This document shows, one piece after another, positions 37,117-48,027 of a stretch of DNA of 64,000 nucleotides. Position 1 is the stretch's first letter; each line of letters starts with the position of its first letter. Made by a program: the position numbers and the translations under genes. The DNA is from Burkholderiaceae bacterium (GTDB lineage: Bacteria; Pseudomonadota; Gammaproteobacteria; Burkholderiales; Burkholderiaceae_B), in assembly GCA_023653055.1 (NCBI GenBank), contig JAMNXR010000014.1:1-64000 (forward strand), read 5' to 3'. The notes beneath the pieces are model-generated. The model ran no database searches and was not told the origin of the DNA. It saw nothing but the letters and a program-made list of their open reading frames with translations.

Positions 37117-38530
37117 CCGCGGATAAATTTAGATCAATCGACTGAAGCTTTTGATCAAAATCTGAGGCGACTGAAGCATTGGCGTGTGGTGGGACTTGAT
37201 CTAGGTCATCGTTCCGCGCTTGTCGACCTGCTCGCTTTAACAGGAAGGCAATGATCAGTGCTAGCAAGGCAGAAATACCGAGCACAACTCCCAGCACATG
37301 ATCAGAAGCATATTGCTTCAATTTATCCATACCAGTTTTCACTTCACGCGCTGCTACCGTCTCGGGATTAGTTTTGGCCCCATTGGCGGAGGAACCTTCA
37401 GTCTTTAACGGAGCGGGTGCTGCGGAGGTTCCTGCCGTTCCGCTAATGCCAGGTACCCCAGAGGCTCCAGGCGAACCGGGTGTTCCAGTCGCTCCAACTG
37501 AGCCTGACGAGCCAGAGGCTCCAACAGGTCCCGTTGTGCCGCTGGAGCCTGTAGCAGCCTGACTTTTCTGTAAGGCATTTTTTAAGTCTTCGACATTTTT
37601 CTGCAATGCCTCGATGCGAGATTGCATTTCACGCAGCTCATTTGCTTTGGCCACCAGCGCATCGGCTTGTTGATCGGAGGGATTGGTCGAGGCTAACCTA
37701 ACCTGATCACCAACCGCGGCATTATCGGGAGCTGACTGAGGACTCGTGATCGCGCCCGTCTGCGCGCTCGGAGTCACCACAGTCGGCACAGTCGGCACGG
37801 TCACCCCAGTTTGCCCAAGACCTCGGCGTGACCTAAAAGCCTGATCATGCTGAGCAAACATCGAACGCGCGTACTTTGCGTCGACGGCACGCATCGTTGC
37901 AGCATCCGGAATATTGAGCGACACGCCGGCACGCAGTAGATTCATATTATTGGCGATAAAGGCTTGAGGATTGGCCGTATAAATCGCCCACATGACTTGG
38001 TAAATGTCTGCACCACTTACCGCTTTCTCTAAAGAAATCGCATACAAAGTGTCGCCACGCACAACTTGCACCACACCTGCTGATTTAGGTGAAGCATCAC
38101 CGACCAACACTAAATAGCTAGACTGAAGGGAGGTTGTACCTGAAGCCGTCGTCAGTCTAATCAACACATCAATCACAGGGCGATTGACCGCTTGAGTCGA
38201 TCGCAACACAAGATTACGCGAAGTCGCGTTGACGCCTGGCTCGATAGTGACGGATAAAGACTCAACTGGGGCTGGTTGAGTCAAACCAGCTTGGGCCCAA
38301 GCTGCAGATTCAGCAACGGATGCGCTTAAAACCTTGAGGTCATCCGCCGTCAATCCGCGAATCGGAATGGATAATTGAAGGGGTGCGCCGGCAACTGAAT
38401 TAACGCGACCATGCCCTGTTTGTGCGGCTTGAGACACGTTCATTGCTGAGAACGACAGCCCCATGCATACAATCATTGGCGTTATCACACGCTGCAAAAA
38501 AGGTCCTGAACTATTCAATTGCCATGCCAT
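37070..38530 (-). CDS. fimV: FimV-like inner-membrane/peptidoglycan hub protein with collagen-like segment
   Basis: FimV-family protein, 486 residues, linked to type IV pilus and polar organisation in relatives. Order: signal peptide ending near residue 37; FimV N-terminal domain about 40-145; LysM-type region 151-207 ([24 protein letters not shown]); coiled coil 287-325; 14 uninterrupted Gly-X-Y triplets at 328-369; one membrane helix about 412-431; acidic tail. It is much shorter than Pseudomonas FimV and has no cytoplasmic TPR domain. It lies in the asd-fimV-truA order known in Burkholderiales, 17 bases after asd. Confidence 0.85.
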   Translation of the reverse strand: MAWQLNSSGPFLQRVITPMIVCMGLSFSAMNVSQAAQTGHGRVNSVAGAPLQLSIPIRGLTADDLKVLSASVAESAAWAQAGLTQPAPVESLSVTIEPGVNATSRNLVLRSTQAVNRPVIDVLIRLTTASGTTSLQSSYLVLVGDASPKSAGVVQVVRGDTLYAISLEKAVSGADIYQVMWAIYTANPQAFIANNMNLLRAGVSLNIPDAATMRAVDAKYARSMFAQHDQAFRSRRGLGQTGVTVPTVPTVVTPSAQTGAITSPQSAPDNAAVGDQVRLASTNPSDQQADALVAKANELREMQSRIEALQKNVEDLKNALQKSQAATGSSGTTGPVGASGSSGSVGATGTPGSPGASGVPGISGTAGTSAAPAPLKTEGSSANGAKTNPETVAAREVKTGMDKLKQYASDHVLGVVLGISALLALIIAFLLKRAGRQARNDDLDQVPPHANASVASDFDQKLQSIDLNLSADDKPSNTAGSSKTGV

Positions 38531-38547
38531 ATAAGATGTTCCTTGAC

Positions 38548-39675
38548 TTAGAGCTCACCGAGCGTAATGCGTAACATACGACGCAGAGGCTCTGCAGCGC
38601 CCCACAGTAACTGATCGCCAATAGTAAAAGCGCTTAGGTACTCAGGCCCCATTGAAAGCTTTCTCATCCGGCCAACAGGAATATCAAGCGTTCCGGTAAC
38701 AGAAACGGGCGACAAAGCTTTTAGTGTGTCTTCTTTGGTGTTTGGGACAAACTTGGCCCACGCCGTACCTTGAGCGATGATCTCTGCAATCTCGTCCATC
38801 GGCACATCACGCTTAAGTTTGATGGTGAGCGCTTGACTGTGGCAACGCATGGCCCCAATTCTCACACACAGGCCATCAATCGGAATCGGTGCAGAACCAA
38901 AACCTTCGCCACGACTCAAAATTTTATTGGTTTCAGCTTCGCCCTTCCATTCCTCGCGGGACATCCCGTTGCCGAGGTCTTTGTCGATCCAGGGAATTAA
39001 ATTACCCGCGAGAGGAATACCGAAATGCTCTGTCGGTAATTGTCCGGACTGCTGAGTCGCCAGCACTTTACGGTCAATCTCCAAAATAGCAGAGGCCGGA
39101 TCGGCGAGCTCAGACTTGACGACCCCATTCAGCAGACCAAATTGCGTCAACAATTCACGCATGTGCTGTGCACCACCACCTGAGGCGGCCTGATAGGTCA
39201 TGCTCGTCATCCAGTCAATCAAGTCATGCTTGAAGAGACCAGCCAGACCCATCATCATGCAACTTACGGTGCAATTGCCGCCGATGTAATCACGCACGCC
39301 ACGCTGCAATGCCGCGTCAATCACATCACGGTTAACCGGATCCAGGACAATAATGGCATCGTTTTTCATGCGCAAGGTGCTGGCCGCATCAATCCAGATG
39401 CCTGTCCAACCCGCTGCACGCAGTTTTGGATAGACCTCGCTGGTGTAATCGCCCCCTTGCGCGGTCACAATAATAGGTAATTTTTTAAGGGCTTCAATGT
39501 CGAATGCATTTTGAAGAGCCGTTGAACCGGCCCACTCAGGTGCACGTCCGCCAGCATTGCTGGTGGAGAAAAAGACGGGATCAATCAGATCAAAATCGCC
39601 CTCGTCACGCATGCGCTGCATGAGAACGGATCCAACCATCCCGCGCCAACCTACTAACCCTACCGATTTTTTCAT
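38548..39675 (-). CDS. asd: aspartate-semialdehyde dehydrogenase
   Basis: Asd reduces aspartyl phosphate to the semialdehyde, feeding lysine/DAP, methionine and threonine. The N-terminal [17 protein letters not shown] motif, active Cys135 in GGNCTVSCM and a C-terminal catalytic-His region ([16 protein letters not shown]) are intact. About 375 residues from ATG 39675, the long proteobacterial form. It lies 77 bases after leuB, with a hairpin in the gap. Confidence 0.97.
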   Translation of the reverse strand: MKKSVGLVGWRGMVGSVLMQRMRDEGDFDLIDPVFFSTSNAGGRAPEWAGSTALQNAFDIEALKKLPIIVTAQGGDYTSEVYPKLRAAGWTGIWIDAASTLRMKNDAIIVLDPVNRDVIDAALQRGVRDYIGGNCTVSCMMMGLAGLFKHDLIDWMTSMTYQAASGGGAQHMRELLTQFGLLNGVVKSELADPASAILEIDRKVLATQQSGQLPTEHFGIPLAGNLIPWIDKDLGNGMSREEWKGEAETNKILSRGEGFGSAPIPIDGLCVRIGAMRCHSQALTIKLKRDVPMDEIAEIIAQGTAWAKFVPNTKEDTLKALSPVSVTGTLDIPVGRMRKLSMGPEYLSAFTIGDQLLWGAAEPLRRMLRITLGEL

Positions 39676-39717
39676 TTCAACCAAACCACAATGAAGGAAT
39701 ATATTTAAAACATTTTA

Positions 39718-39742
39718 GCCCACCGCATACAGGCGGCTGGGC
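39718..39742 (-). other. intercistronic hairpin, leuB-asd
   Basis: GCCCA-CCGC pairs with GCGG-C-TGGGC around a 6-base loop (one bulge); on the minus strand it is followed by TAAAATGTTTTAAAT. The T-run is broken, so partial termination or mRNA processing is as likely as full termination. Confidence 0.45.
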
Positions 39743-39752
39743 AGGATACTCA

Positions 39753-40829
39753 TTAAGCCAAAGCTTTTAGCACAGCATCACCCATCGCAGACGTTCCAAC
39801 CTTAGTCGTGCCAGACTCGTAAATGTCCGCGGTGCGTAAACCTTGTTTCAACACTTTTTGTACAGCCTGCTCAATACGATCGGCAGCTGCAGCGCTATCC
39901 AGCGAATAACGCAACATCATGGCTGCAGACAAAATCGTCGCAAGCGGATTGGCAACACCCTGACCTGCGATGTCGGGTGCGGAGCCATGACTAGGCTCGT
40001 ACAAACCTTGACCGGAGGCATTCAATGAAGCCGAGGGCAACATCCCGATTGAGCCCGTCAGCATCGCAGCTTCGTCAGACAAAATATCGCCAAACAAGTT
40101 GCCGGTGACGATCACGTCAAACTCACGTGGCGCGCGGACGAGCTGCATAGCCGCATTATCGACATACATATGCGTCAAGGCCACATCGGGATAGTCTTTT
40201 GCAACATCAATGACAATGTCACGCCAGAGCTGCGAGGTCTCCAGCACGTTGGCTTTATCGACGCTGCATAACTTGCCTTTGCGCTTTTGTGCAGCTTGGA
40301 AACCGATGTGTGCAATACGCCGAATCTCAGGCTCGGCATAGCGCATGGTGTCAAAACCCTCACGGGACCCAGCATAGGGACCATCCGTCGCAGTACGAAT
40401 ACCGCGTGGCGTACCAAAATAAATATCACCAGTTAGCTCACGCAAAATCAAAATATCCAATCCGGACACGATCTCAGGCTTGAGCGATGAAGCATTGGCC
40501 AACTCTGGATACAAAATGGCAGGCCGCAAGTTTGCAAACAAGCCGAGTGCTTTACGCAACCCCAAAATGGCTTGCTCGGGGCGATGTTCCCGAGGCAACT
40601 TATCATATTTCCAATCACCCACTGCACCAAACAAAATCGCATTGGATTCTTGGGCGAGCTTGAGTGTTGCAGGTGGCAAGGGGTGCCCATGCAAATCATA
40701 GGCGGTACCACCTACAGGGGCGTGGGTGAGCTCTAACTCTGGCGCTACTACACTCAAGACGCGTACAGCTTGCTCAATAATTTCTGCACCGATGCCATCA
40801 CCGGGTAAGACTGCAATTTTCTTTGTCAT
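39753..40829 (-). CDS. leuB: 3-isopropylmalate dehydrogenase
   Basis: LeuB oxidises and decarboxylates 3-isopropylmalate. The isocitrate/isopropylmalate dehydrogenase signature [19 protein letters not shown] is present, with GDGIGAEI at the N-terminus and [11 protein letters not shown] and DKANVL substrate-binding motifs. 358 residues. It follows leuD in a leuC-leuD-leuB order. Confidence 0.97.
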   Translation of the reverse strand: MTKKIAVLPGDGIGAEIIEQAVRVLSVVAPELELTHAPVGGTAYDLHGHPLPPATLKLAQESNAILFGAVGDWKYDKLPREHRPEQAILGLRKALGLFANLRPAILYPELANASSLKPEIVSGLDILILRELTGDIYFGTPRGIRTATDGPYAGSREGFDTMRYAEPEIRRIAHIGFQAAQKRKGKLCSVDKANVLETSQLWRDIVIDVAKDYPDVALTHMYVDNAAMQLVRAPREFDVIVTGNLFGDILSDEAAMLTGSIGMLPSASLNASGQGLYEPSHGSAPDIAGQGVANPLATILSAAMMLRYSLDSAAAADRIEQAVQKVLKQGLRTADIYESGTTKVGTSAMGDAVLKALA

Positions 40830-40852
40830 GATTGACTCATCTAAATAATAAT

Positions 40853-40870
40853 GGGCCGGCGAGCCGGCCC
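40853..40870 (-). other. GC-rich hairpin between leuD and leuB
   Basis: Perfect inverted repeat GGGCCGGC/GCCGGCCC separated by two bases (a 7-bp stem with a 4-base loop is more realistic), followed on the minus strand by ATTATTATTTAG. Terminator-like but without a continuous T-run; it may tune leuB expression. Confidence 0.55.
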
Positions 40871-40883
40871 GAGATACAGTGAT

Positions 40884-41540
40884 TTAACGCGCACCAATTG
40901 GCACGACATCCAGCCAGGGATGACGGGCAAGACGCTCATTTTCAAAATTGCGGATTTTGTCTGCGTGACGCAATGTCAAGCCGATCTCATCCAAACCATT
41001 GAGCAAACAATATTTACGATGTGTGGTGATATCGAAATGCATCTCACGACCATCGGGAGCAATGACGAGTTGTTTTTCAAGATCAATGGTCAGCTTGTAA
41101 CCCACAAAGCCTCGCACCTCGTCAAACAGACGCGCAACTTCGAGCTCTGTCAGTACGATTGGCAAAAAGCCTGTCTTGTAACTATTGTTAAAAAAGATGT
41201 CTGCAAATGAAGGCGCAATCACGGCTTTGAAGCCGTATTGCGCAAGCGCCCAAGGCGCATGCTCGCGGCTGGAGCCACAACCAAAGTTCTTGCGACCCAA
41301 CAAAATCGAAGCCTGTTGGTAGCGGGGTTGGTTCAGAATGAATTCGGGATTTAGCGGACGCTTGGAATTGTCCATGCCAGGCTCGCCATGATCCAAATAA
41401 CGGATCTCATCAAACAGGTTCGGACCAAAGCCAGAACGTTTGATTGACTTGAGAAACTGCTTGGGGATGATCAGGTCTGTGTCGACGTTTTCGCGATCGA
41501 GTGGAGCGACCAGCCCTTGGTGTGTTGTAAATGCGTCCAT
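40884..41540 (-). CDS. leuD: 3-isopropylmalate dehydratase small subunit
   Basis: Swivel-domain subunit of isopropylmalate isomerase, 218 residues. [14 protein letters not shown] and the substrate-recognition [18 protein letters not shown] are typical. It lies six bases after leuC, so the two subunits are co-expressed. No entericidin-type small gene sits between leuC and leuD as it does in some relatives. Confidence 0.97.
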   Translation of the reverse strand: MDAFTTHQGLVAPLDRENVDTDLIIPKQFLKSIKRSGFGPNLFDEIRYLDHGEPGMDNSKRPLNPEFILNQPRYQQASILLGRKNFGCGSSREHAPWALAQYGFKAVIAPSFADIFFNNSYKTGFLPIVLTELEVARLFDEVRGFVGYKLTIDLEKQLVIAPDGREMHFDITTHRKYCLLNGLDEIGLTLRHADKIRNFENERLARHPWLDVVPIGAR

Positions 41541-41546
41541 GTCTTT

Positions 41547-42950
41547 TTACCGGAAGTTACGTACGTCGACAAAATGACCAGCAATCGCAGCAGCCGCTGC
41601 CATGGCTGGACTCACGAGATGGGTTCTGCCACCTTGGCCCTGACGACCTTCGAAATTACGATTAGAGGTCGAGGCACAGCGCTCCTGGGGTTCGAGACGA
41701 TCAGCATTCATCGCCAAACACATCGAACAGCCTGGCTCACGCCATTCAAAACCTGCCTCGATAAAGATCTTGTCGAGACCTTCGCGTTCAGCTTGGGCTT
41801 TAACAAGCCCAGAGCCTGCGACGACCATCGCCTGACGGACGTTACTCGCCACATGTTTACCGCGCGCAACCACCGCCGCAGCACGCAAGTCCTCAATACG
41901 TGAGTTGGTACATGAACCAATGAACACGCGATCAATCTTAATGTCTTGGATAGCGGTATTGGGCTTGAGACCCATATATTCGAGGGCACGTTCCATACCG
42001 CTGCGACGGGCTTCATCCTTTTCGCGTTCTGGATCCGGTACGCGACCTGTCACAGGCAAGACCATCTCTGGGGAAGTCCCCCAGGTGACTTGAGGCACGA
42101 TCTGACGCGCATCGATTTCCACGACACGATCAAAATGCGCGCCCTCGTCTGAGTGCAAGGTTTTCCAATAAGCAACTGCTTGATCCCACAGCGCGCCGCT
42201 CGGTGCAAAAGGACGTCCCACAAAATAATCAATGGTCTTTTGATCAACGGCCACCATGCCAGAACGGGCACCCGCCTCGATCGACATATTGCAAAGGGTC
42301 ATGCGACCTTCGATCGACAAATCACGAATGGCGCTGCCTGCAAACTCGATCGCATGCGCAGTACCACCTGCAGTGCCGATCTCACCGATGATATGCAAAA
42401 TAATGTCTTTGGCTGTGCAACCTGCTGGCAAAGCACCCTCAACACGCACAAGCATATTTTTATTTTTCTTGGCTTGCAGGGTCTGCGTTGCCATCACGTG
42501 CTCAACCTCGGAGGTGCCAATACCGAACGCCAACGCACCCATCGCGCCATGCGTGCTGGTGTGGGAGTCACCACAAACAACTGTCATGCCTGGCAATGTA
42601 GCGCCTTGCTCGGGACCAATGACATGCACGATGCCTTGACGCAAGTCGTTCATGCGGAACTCAATCACCTGGTGCTTTTCGCAGTTGGCATCGAGGGTAT
42701 CGACCTGAAGCTTTGAAATAGGGTCTGTAATACCTTGGGCTCGATCAGTCGTCGGCACATTATGGTCTGCCACAGCCAAATTGGCATTCAGGCGCCACAG
42801 CTTACGGCCGGCCAAATCGAGACCCTCGAAAGCCTGAGGACTGGTCACCTCATGCAAAAGGTGACGGTCGATGTAAAGAATGGCGGTGCCATCTGATTCT
42901 TCGTGAACCACATGGGCATCCCAAAGCTTGTCGTATAAGGTTTTTTTCAT
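41547..42950 (-). CDS. leuC: 3-isopropylmalate dehydratase large subunit
   Basis: Aconitase-family large subunit, about 467 residues from ATG 42950 ([14 protein letters not shown]). The 4Fe-4S ligands are in [13 protein letters not shown] and [28 protein letters not shown] is the usual substrate-binding motif. The reading frame is open to 43043, but that extension runs into aroC and lacks similarity. It follows aroC after 65 bases. Confidence 0.97.
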   Translation of the reverse strand: MKKTLYDKLWDAHVVHEESDGTAILYIDRHLLHEVTSPQAFEGLDLAGRKLWRLNANLAVADHNVPTTDRAQGITDPISKLQVDTLDANCEKHQVIEFRMNDLRQGIVHVIGPEQGATLPGMTVVCGDSHTSTHGAMGALAFGIGTSEVEHVMATQTLQAKKNKNMLVRVEGALPAGCTAKDIILHIIGEIGTAGGTAHAIEFAGSAIRDLSIEGRMTLCNMSIEAGARSGMVAVDQKTIDYFVGRPFAPSGALWDQAVAYWKTLHSDEGAHFDRVVEIDARQIVPQVTWGTSPEMVLPVTGRVPDPEREKDEARRSGMERALEYMGLKPNTAIQDIKIDRVFIGSCTNSRIEDLRAAAVVARGKHVASNVRQAMVVAGSGLVKAQAEREGLDKIFIEAGFEWREPGCSMCLAMNADRLEPQERCASTSNRNFEGRQGQGGRTHLVSPAMAAAAAIAGHFVDVRNFR

Positions 42951-43015
42951 GAAGCTGTCTCTGCCACACACGTTGTATAGGTTTAGCTCTTGATTATGCC
43001 ATAGCAGGCAAGCGA

Positions 43016-44092
43016 CTAGCCCTTGCGGAGCACGTCGCCACACTGGGCACGATGGCGAAGGGCATGGTCTGCCAAAATGATTGCCAACAATGACTCCGCA
43101 ATAGGCGTGGCACGAATCCCTACGCAGGGATCATGCCGACCCAAGGTTTGCACGGAAACAGGATTACCCGCCCGGTCGACAGAACGGCGTTCGATCCGAA
43201 TACTGGAAGTTGGTTTGATTGCCAAACTGACAGTAATCGGCTGACCTGTTGAGATACCACCCAACACACCACCGGCATGATTGGTTAAGAACCCATCGGG
43301 GGTAATCTCGTCACCATGCTCAGAGCCACGCTGCACAATGCTGTGAAATCCAGCACCAATTTCGACGCCTTTAACGGCATTGAGTCCCATCATCGCGTGC
43401 GCAATATCCGCATCGAGCCGATCATAAAGGGGCTCGCCCCAGCCAGCAGGCATGCCCTCGGCAACGACCTCGATACGCGCACCGGCTGAATCTCCGTCTT
43501 TGCGCAGCTGATCCATATAGAACTCAAGCTGCGCGACGATATCGGGATCCGCCGAATAAAATGGGTTATTGGGAACGTGTTCCCAACTTTTAAATGGCAT
43601 GGGTATCGGACCGAGTTGGCTCATGTAGCCGCGTACAGTGATCCCGTATTGCTCGGACAACCATTTTTTAGCAATCGCACCCGCCGCGACAGTTGGCGCG
43701 GTCAGCCTCGCCGAAGAGCGCCCACCACCACGCGGATCTCGGACACCGTATTTTTTGAAATAGGCGTAATCCGCATGGCCCGGGCGGAACGTGTCAGAGA
43801 TGGCGGTGTAATCCTTGCTGCGCGCATCGACATTTCGAATCAGTAAGGCAATCGGCGTACCTGTCGTCTTACCCTCAAAAATGCCCGACAAGATTTCGAC
43901 CTGGTCTGCCTCCTGGCGCTGCGTCACATGACGCGAGGTCCCAGGACGGCGTCGATCCAGCTCGACTTGGATGTCTTGCTCAGAAAGAGACATCCCAGGG
44001 GGGCAACCATCCACCACACAGCCGATTGCAGGCCCGTGGGACTCACCAAAATTCGTGACACAAAATAAGGTACCGAGCGTATTGCCAGACAT
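43016..44092 (-). CDS. aroC: chorismate synthase
   Basis: AroC makes chorismate from EPSP using reduced FMN. Signatures [27 protein letters not shown] and [19 protein letters not shown] are intact. 358 residues. It precedes leuC on the same strand; no ribosome-site problem is apparent. Confidence 0.97.
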   Translation of the reverse strand: MSGNTLGTLFCVTNFGESHGPAIGCVVDGCPPGMSLSEQDIQVELDRRRPGTSRHVTQRQEADQVEILSGIFEGKTTGTPIALLIRNVDARSKDYTAISDTFRPGHADYAYFKKYGVRDPRGGGRSSARLTAPTVAAGAIAKKWLSEQYGITVRGYMSQLGPIPMPFKSWEHVPNNPFYSADPDIVAQLEFYMDQLRKDGDSAGARIEVVAEGMPAGWGEPLYDRLDADIAHAMMGLNAVKGVEIGAGFHSIVQRGSEHGDEITPDGFLTNHAGGVLGGISTGQPITVSLAIKPTSSIRIERRSVDRAGNPVSVQTLGRHDPCVGIRATPIAESLLAIILADHALRHRAQCGDVLRKG

Positions 44093-44156
44093 AGAAACGA
44101 ACCGTCAAGGTTGGGCGTGCTCAAAGGGAAACACGCAACAAAACGACATTATTGCA

Positions 44157-45725
44157 CTAGGAAGAGCAACTGACTTCAATTTTGCTTGCCCAATGCGGCG
44201 GCATCGACGCATAACGCTCCATTCCGACTTGGGCGGTAAAAGGATCGGCAAGCAAGGTCATCATTTCATCTAACGCGGTAAAGTCACCCCGCTGGGTTGA
44301 CTCGATCGCTTGCTGGGCTAAGTAATTTCGCAAGACATATAAAGGATTGACGGCCAGCATGCCGGAAACCCTTTGTTGCCAAGGCGCAGCCTCCTGCGCC
44401 ACCCTATCGCGATAGCGGGCCAACCATGCCCCAGCGGCTTCTCTGTCGACGAAAAGATCAACAAACGGCTGCAAAGCACCTGACCCATCGCCAACGGTGC
44501 CTCCAAGGTCGTGCGACACCTGCCCCGCTAAAGCCTCAGTCATACCTGGTGCATAAGCCAGTTGTCGAAACGTCATGGAAAAGTCCGCATGACTCGCTTG
44601 CATCACACTCCAGAGATCATCGATCAGCGTTTCATCGCCCGCCTGCCAAGTCCTTAAACCTAGTTTTTGACTCATACGCGTTTGCATGGATTGCAGAAAA
44701 GTCGGCTCAAACTGATTGAGGGCCGACCGGAGCGCCTCCGCATCCGGCACGATTGCATGCAGGCTATTGGCTAACTGATAAAGATTCCAATGCGCGACTG
44801 CGGGTTGCGCATGCCATGCATAACGACCGTTTGAATCGGTGTGATTACAAATGTGTCGTGCGTCAAAACCATCCATAAAACCATACGGACCATAGTCAAG
44901 GGTCAAGCCCAAGATCGACATATTGTCTGTATTCATGACGCCATGACAAAAACCCACGACTTGCCAGCTCGCCATTAAATCGGCGGTTCGTTTCACCACG
45001 GCCTCAAGCAGCTTGACGTAACGCAATTCAGCCGTTGCAGGTACGCCCGGAGCTGTCTGTAAACACTCAGGATAAAAACGTTCAATCACGTAATCCGACA
45101 GCTTGCGCACTAAATCAGGCTTATTGCGAGAAGCCCAGTGTTCAAACGATCCGAAACGTACAAAACTCGGTGCAACTCTGGCGACCACCGCTGCTGTTTC
45201 AACTGTCTCACGCATGACGGGATCGTCGGCCGACACCAACGACAAGGCACGTGTGGTGGCGACACCTAAGCCGTGCATGGCTTGGCTCGCTAAATATTCG
45301 CGCACAGAGGAACGCAATACCGCACGACCATCTCCCATCCGAGAATAAGGTGTCATGCCAGCCCCTTTGAGCTGGAGTTCCCAGTTTCCAGTGGGACCGA
45401 CTATTTCTCCCAACAAGTGCGCGCGACCATCTCCGAGCTGCCCAGCCCACACGCCAAACTGGTGACCGCTATACACCGCAGCCAGCGTATCTCCCCCTGG
45501 CATCGGTGCGGTACCACTCACCACGCTGAGAAACTCCGGCGTCTTCTGTGCCTCGGGAGAAAAGCCCAACAGGGCTGCCACGTCTTGATTCACGTGCACC
45601 AACCTTGGGTTTTTCAATGGCGTCGTTGGCAGGCGGGTAAAGAAATCTAGCCCGAGGGCTGCAAAACTATTGTTCGTTTGTAAGGCGGAAAAACTGTCCG
45701 CAACGGGATTGGCTGTAGAGGTCAT
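44157..45725 (-). CDS. selO: protein adenylyltransferase SelO (YdiU/UPF0061)
   Basis: SelO is a pseudokinase that binds ATP upside down and attaches AMP to protein Ser, Thr or Tyr. Seen: VYSGHQFGVWAGQLGDGRAHLLGE, LQLKGAGMTPYSRMGDGRAVLRSS (nucleotide-binding core) and HGVMNTDNMSILGLTLDYGPYGFMD (metal-binding loop). The protein ends with SCSS, with Cys where vertebrate SelO has selenocysteine. 522 residues. Its ATG overlaps the stop of the DUF2069 gene (ATGA), so the two are coupled. Confidence 0.95.
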   Translation of the reverse strand: MTSTANPVADSFSALQTNNSFAALGLDFFTRLPTTPLKNPRLVHVNQDVAALLGFSPEAQKTPEFLSVVSGTAPMPGGDTLAAVYSGHQFGVWAGQLGDGRAHLLGEIVGPTGNWELQLKGAGMTPYSRMGDGRAVLRSSVREYLASQAMHGLGVATTRALSLVSADDPVMRETVETAAVVARVAPSFVRFGSFEHWASRNKPDLVRKLSDYVIERFYPECLQTAPGVPATAELRYVKLLEAVVKRTADLMASWQVVGFCHGVMNTDNMSILGLTLDYGPYGFMDGFDARHICNHTDSNGRYAWHAQPAVAHWNLYQLANSLHAIVPDAEALRSALNQFEPTFLQSMQTRMSQKLGLRTWQAGDETLIDDLWSVMQASHADFSMTFRQLAYAPGMTEALAGQVSHDLGGTVGDGSGALQPFVDLFVDREAAGAWLARYRDRVAQEAAPWQQRVSGMLAVNPLYVLRNYLAQQAIESTQRGDFTALDEMMTLLADPFTAQVGMERYASMPPHWASKIEVSCSS

Positions 45726-46174
45726 GGCAGCGGCTTTTCTTGTGATGGGTCTTGAGCTTGAGTCTCGGCTTGTTTTTTTAGTTGTTTGGCAAACCGCTTA
45801 GCAGGTTTGACGTAAAACAAGGCAGCAAAGAAAAAAATTGAGGAGAGAGCAATCTCTATCCACGCCATGGCAATTGAGGGGCCAGGCGGATCTGACATCA
45901 CTCTGACGACACCTTCCATCAAATACAACAACACCAGCATAGAGGCCCACTGAATCGTGTACAAACTGCCTTTCGAAACACCGCGAAACGCAAAGGCAAG
46001 CGGCAGCGCCTTTAAAAACAATAAGGTTCCGCCTGCACGCAGTGGTGCCAGCCATGTTTCCCAGAGCACGCACAAAATAAAGAGTGCAAACAGGGAGAAC
46101 ATCGCCGTGCGTTGCAACGCAACATTTAGGGTGGGTTCAGTTGGGGCGACCAGAGGACTTGTTATGGGCTTCAT
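45722..46174 (-). CDS. DUF2069-type inner-membrane protein
   Basis: A 150-residue protein with four hydrophobic segments (about 24-42, 48-64, 72-88, 101-121) and a charged, Gln/Lys-rich C-terminal tail, as in DUF2069 proteins. The function is not established. It is translationally coupled to selO and diverges from the YihY-family gene across 78 bases. Confidence 0.8.
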   Translation of the reverse strand: MKPITSPLVAPTEPTLNVALQRTAMFSLFALFILCVLWETWLAPLRAGGTLLFLKALPLAFAFRGVSKGSLYTIQWASMLVLLYLMEGVVRVMSDPPGPSIAMAWIEIALSSIFFFAALFYVKPAKRFAKQLKKQAETQAQDPSQEKPLP

Positions 46175-46252
46175 ACTGCTATTATGACTCGGGTCAGGGT
46201 AAACAACACAGTATCCCTACCTGCGTACGATTGGTACGAGGAGTTTTATTCA

Positions 46253-47563
46253 GTGATTTCTCAACCATCCCCAGATACCCCTCCGCATGCAAAGCTCACC
46301 GCTTGGCGTGAAATCATGCTGTCAAGCGCAAAGCGGCTGAGTCAGGTTGATGCGTTTGATCTGGCCGGGAGCCTGACCTTTACAACGGTGTTGGCGATTG
46401 TTCCATTATTGGCCGTTGCACTTGCACTGTTCACCGCCTTTCCTCAATTTCATGAGTTCAGCGATGCTTTGCAGGTTTTTTTATCAAACAGCTTAATGCC
46501 CCCTGTTGTCTCAGAAAATGTGATGACCTACCTCAACGATTTTGCTCAAAAGGCTAGCCGATTGACTGCGATTGGCGGCAGTTTTTTAGTTATTACGGTG
46601 TTGTTGCTAATTTTATCTATTGATAAAGCCTTTAACGAGATCTGGCGGGTCACAAAATCGCGCCGAATGGGACAACGTCTGCTTGTCTACTGGGCGCTTT
46701 TGACGCTAGGACCGTTGATGACGGGCGCAAGTCTTTGGGCAACGGCATTATTGGCACGCGAGTCATTTGGCGTGATCTCCCATATTCCCTACCTTTTAGA
46801 GGTGACACTGAAAGTGTCGCCCTTTGTTGTCAGCGCAGCGGGTTTTGCGGCGTTATTCACCATTGTCCCAAACGCGCGCGTCGCGCCCCGGGATGCGATA
46901 GTCGGAGGGCTATTCGTGGCCTTCTTGCTAGAGGTGATGAAAACAGGCTTTGCTTTTTATGTTTCTCAACTGTCCACTTACACCATGATTTATGGTGCAT
47001 TTGCTGCTCTCCCCGTTTTCTTAATATGGGTCTATCTCTCCTGGCTCAGTATCTTGTTCGGCGCTATTGTTGCTGCCAACCTTCCTTATCTACGACATGT
47101 TCGCGTGCGTGGCGCTTCACAGCCCGGCGATCTGCTGCAAGATGCTCTCGCCACACTAAGCTTGCTCGACCAGTCTCGCGCACAAAAAACACCAGGTTTA
47201 CGCACGCGAGACATTGCAGAAGCGCTGCAGCTTACCGAAGATCAGACGGCCTCAATATTAGCCACACTGCAAGATTTGGGACTCATCGCCGCAGCCCAAG
47301 TCCGGCAGCGTGAGCACTGGGTCATCGTGTGCGCCCCTCACCTCACGAGTTTGACACCCTTATTAAGGCAATTTTTTGTGAATCGCAATACGCTTCGTCT
47401 TGATGAGCAACCTGCACTCAAGCACGCTTTATCCATTTATATTCAAGACAATAAAGACTCAAACTTGAGCGATGTGCTGTTGCAGAATGACAAGCCAGAC
47501 ACGCTGAACGTACAATCCGAACAAAGCAGCACAAAGGAGACGCATCATGCTACAGGTCAGTGA
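46253..47563 (+). CDS. YihY/BrkB-family membrane protein with winged-helix tail
   Basis: Inner-membrane protein of the UPF0761/YihY family, about 436 residues: six hydrophobic segments in the first 290 residues, including the conserved YKTLPN-like TFTTVLAIVPLLAVALALF and FAALPVFLIWVYLSW motifs, then a cytoplasmic part with a winged-helix-like segment (TRDIAEALQLTEDQTASILATLQDLGLI). The start is taken as GTG 46253 because GAGGAG lies nine bases upstream; the ATG at 46184 has no ribosome site. It overlaps the next gene by 17 bases. Despite the old BrkB label, there is no evidence of ribonuclease or virulence function here. Confidence 0.88.
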   Translation: MISQPSPDTPPHAKLTAWREIMLSSAKRLSQVDAFDLAGSLTFTTVLAIVPLLAVALALFTAFPQFHEFSDALQVFLSNSLMPPVVSENVMTYLNDFAQKASRLTAIGGSFLVITVLLLILSIDKAFNEIWRVTKSRRMGQRLLVYWALLTLGPLMTGASLWATALLARESFGVISHIPYLLEVTLKVSPFVVSAAGFAALFTIVPNARVAPRDAIVGGLFVAFLLEVMKTGFAFYVSQLSTYTMIYGAFAALPVFLIWVYLSWLSILFGAIVAANLPYLRHVRVRGASQPGDLLQDALATLSLLDQSRAQKTPGLRTRDIAEALQLTEDQTASILATLQDLGLIAAAQVRQREHWVIVCAPHLTSLTPLLRQFFVNRNTLRLDEQPALKHALSIYIQDNKDSNLSDVLLQNDKPDTLNVQSEQSSTKETHHATGQ

Positions 47564-48008
47564 AATTCTGCGGGTCAAGGGCAATACCCTTTTTACCGCG
47601 TCGCCCGAGACTTCTGTCATTCAAGCGCTTGAAACAATGAGCGAACAAGACATTGGCTCTTTGGTCATTATGGATCGCGGCACGCTAGCCGGCATGTTGA
47701 CGTTTAGGGAGATTATCCGTCATGTGAACGGCAATCACGGTGCGGTGGGTTCAACCACTATTCGTAGCATTATGGATGCCAAGCCCGTCAGCGTATCGCC
47801 TGATGCAGACGCAGACCACGTCCAGCGCCTCATGCTTGAAAATCACTCCCGTTATATTCCTGTGATGGATGGTACGGTACTGATGGGTGTCATTTCTTTT
47901 TACGACATGGCCCAAGCCATCGTTGCTGCGCAAAAATTTGAAAACTCGATGCTCAAGGCCTATATACGAGACTGGCCTGAAGAAGACAGTCAACGCCCTA
48001 AAGCGTAA
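47547..48008 (+). CDS. CBS-pair domain protein
   Basis: A 153-residue protein made of two CBS motifs (about 6-60 and 72-130), a small-molecule-sensing module that commonly binds adenosine nucleotides. LVIMDRGTLAGMLTFREI and IPVMDGTVLMGVISFYDM are the paired core strands. AAAGGAG precedes the ATG inside the yihY-like gene, so the two are coupled; it could gate that membrane protein, by inference only. Confidence 0.92.
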   Translation: MLQVSEILRVKGNTLFTASPETSVIQALETMSEQDIGSLVIMDRGTLAGMLTFREIIRHVNGNHGAVGSTTIRSIMDAKPVSVSPDADADHVQRLMLENHSRYIPVMDGTVLMGVISFYDMAQAIVAAQKFENSMLKAYIRDWPEEDSQRPKA

Positions 48009-48027
48009 AGACTCAACAGCAAACATA

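Noticed and set aside
37374-37562. Plus-strand ORF rich in Pro, Glu and Ala opposite the collagen-like part of fimV
   Set aside because: It is the mirror of the Gly-X-Y codons; no ribosome site or independent support.
42951-43043. N-terminal extension of leuC into aroC
   Set aside because: The extension has no similarity to LeuC and would overlap aroC; the family start fits ATG 42950.
46184-46252. ATG start for the YihY-family gene
   Set aside because: No ribosome site, while GTG 46253 has GAGGAG at good spacing.
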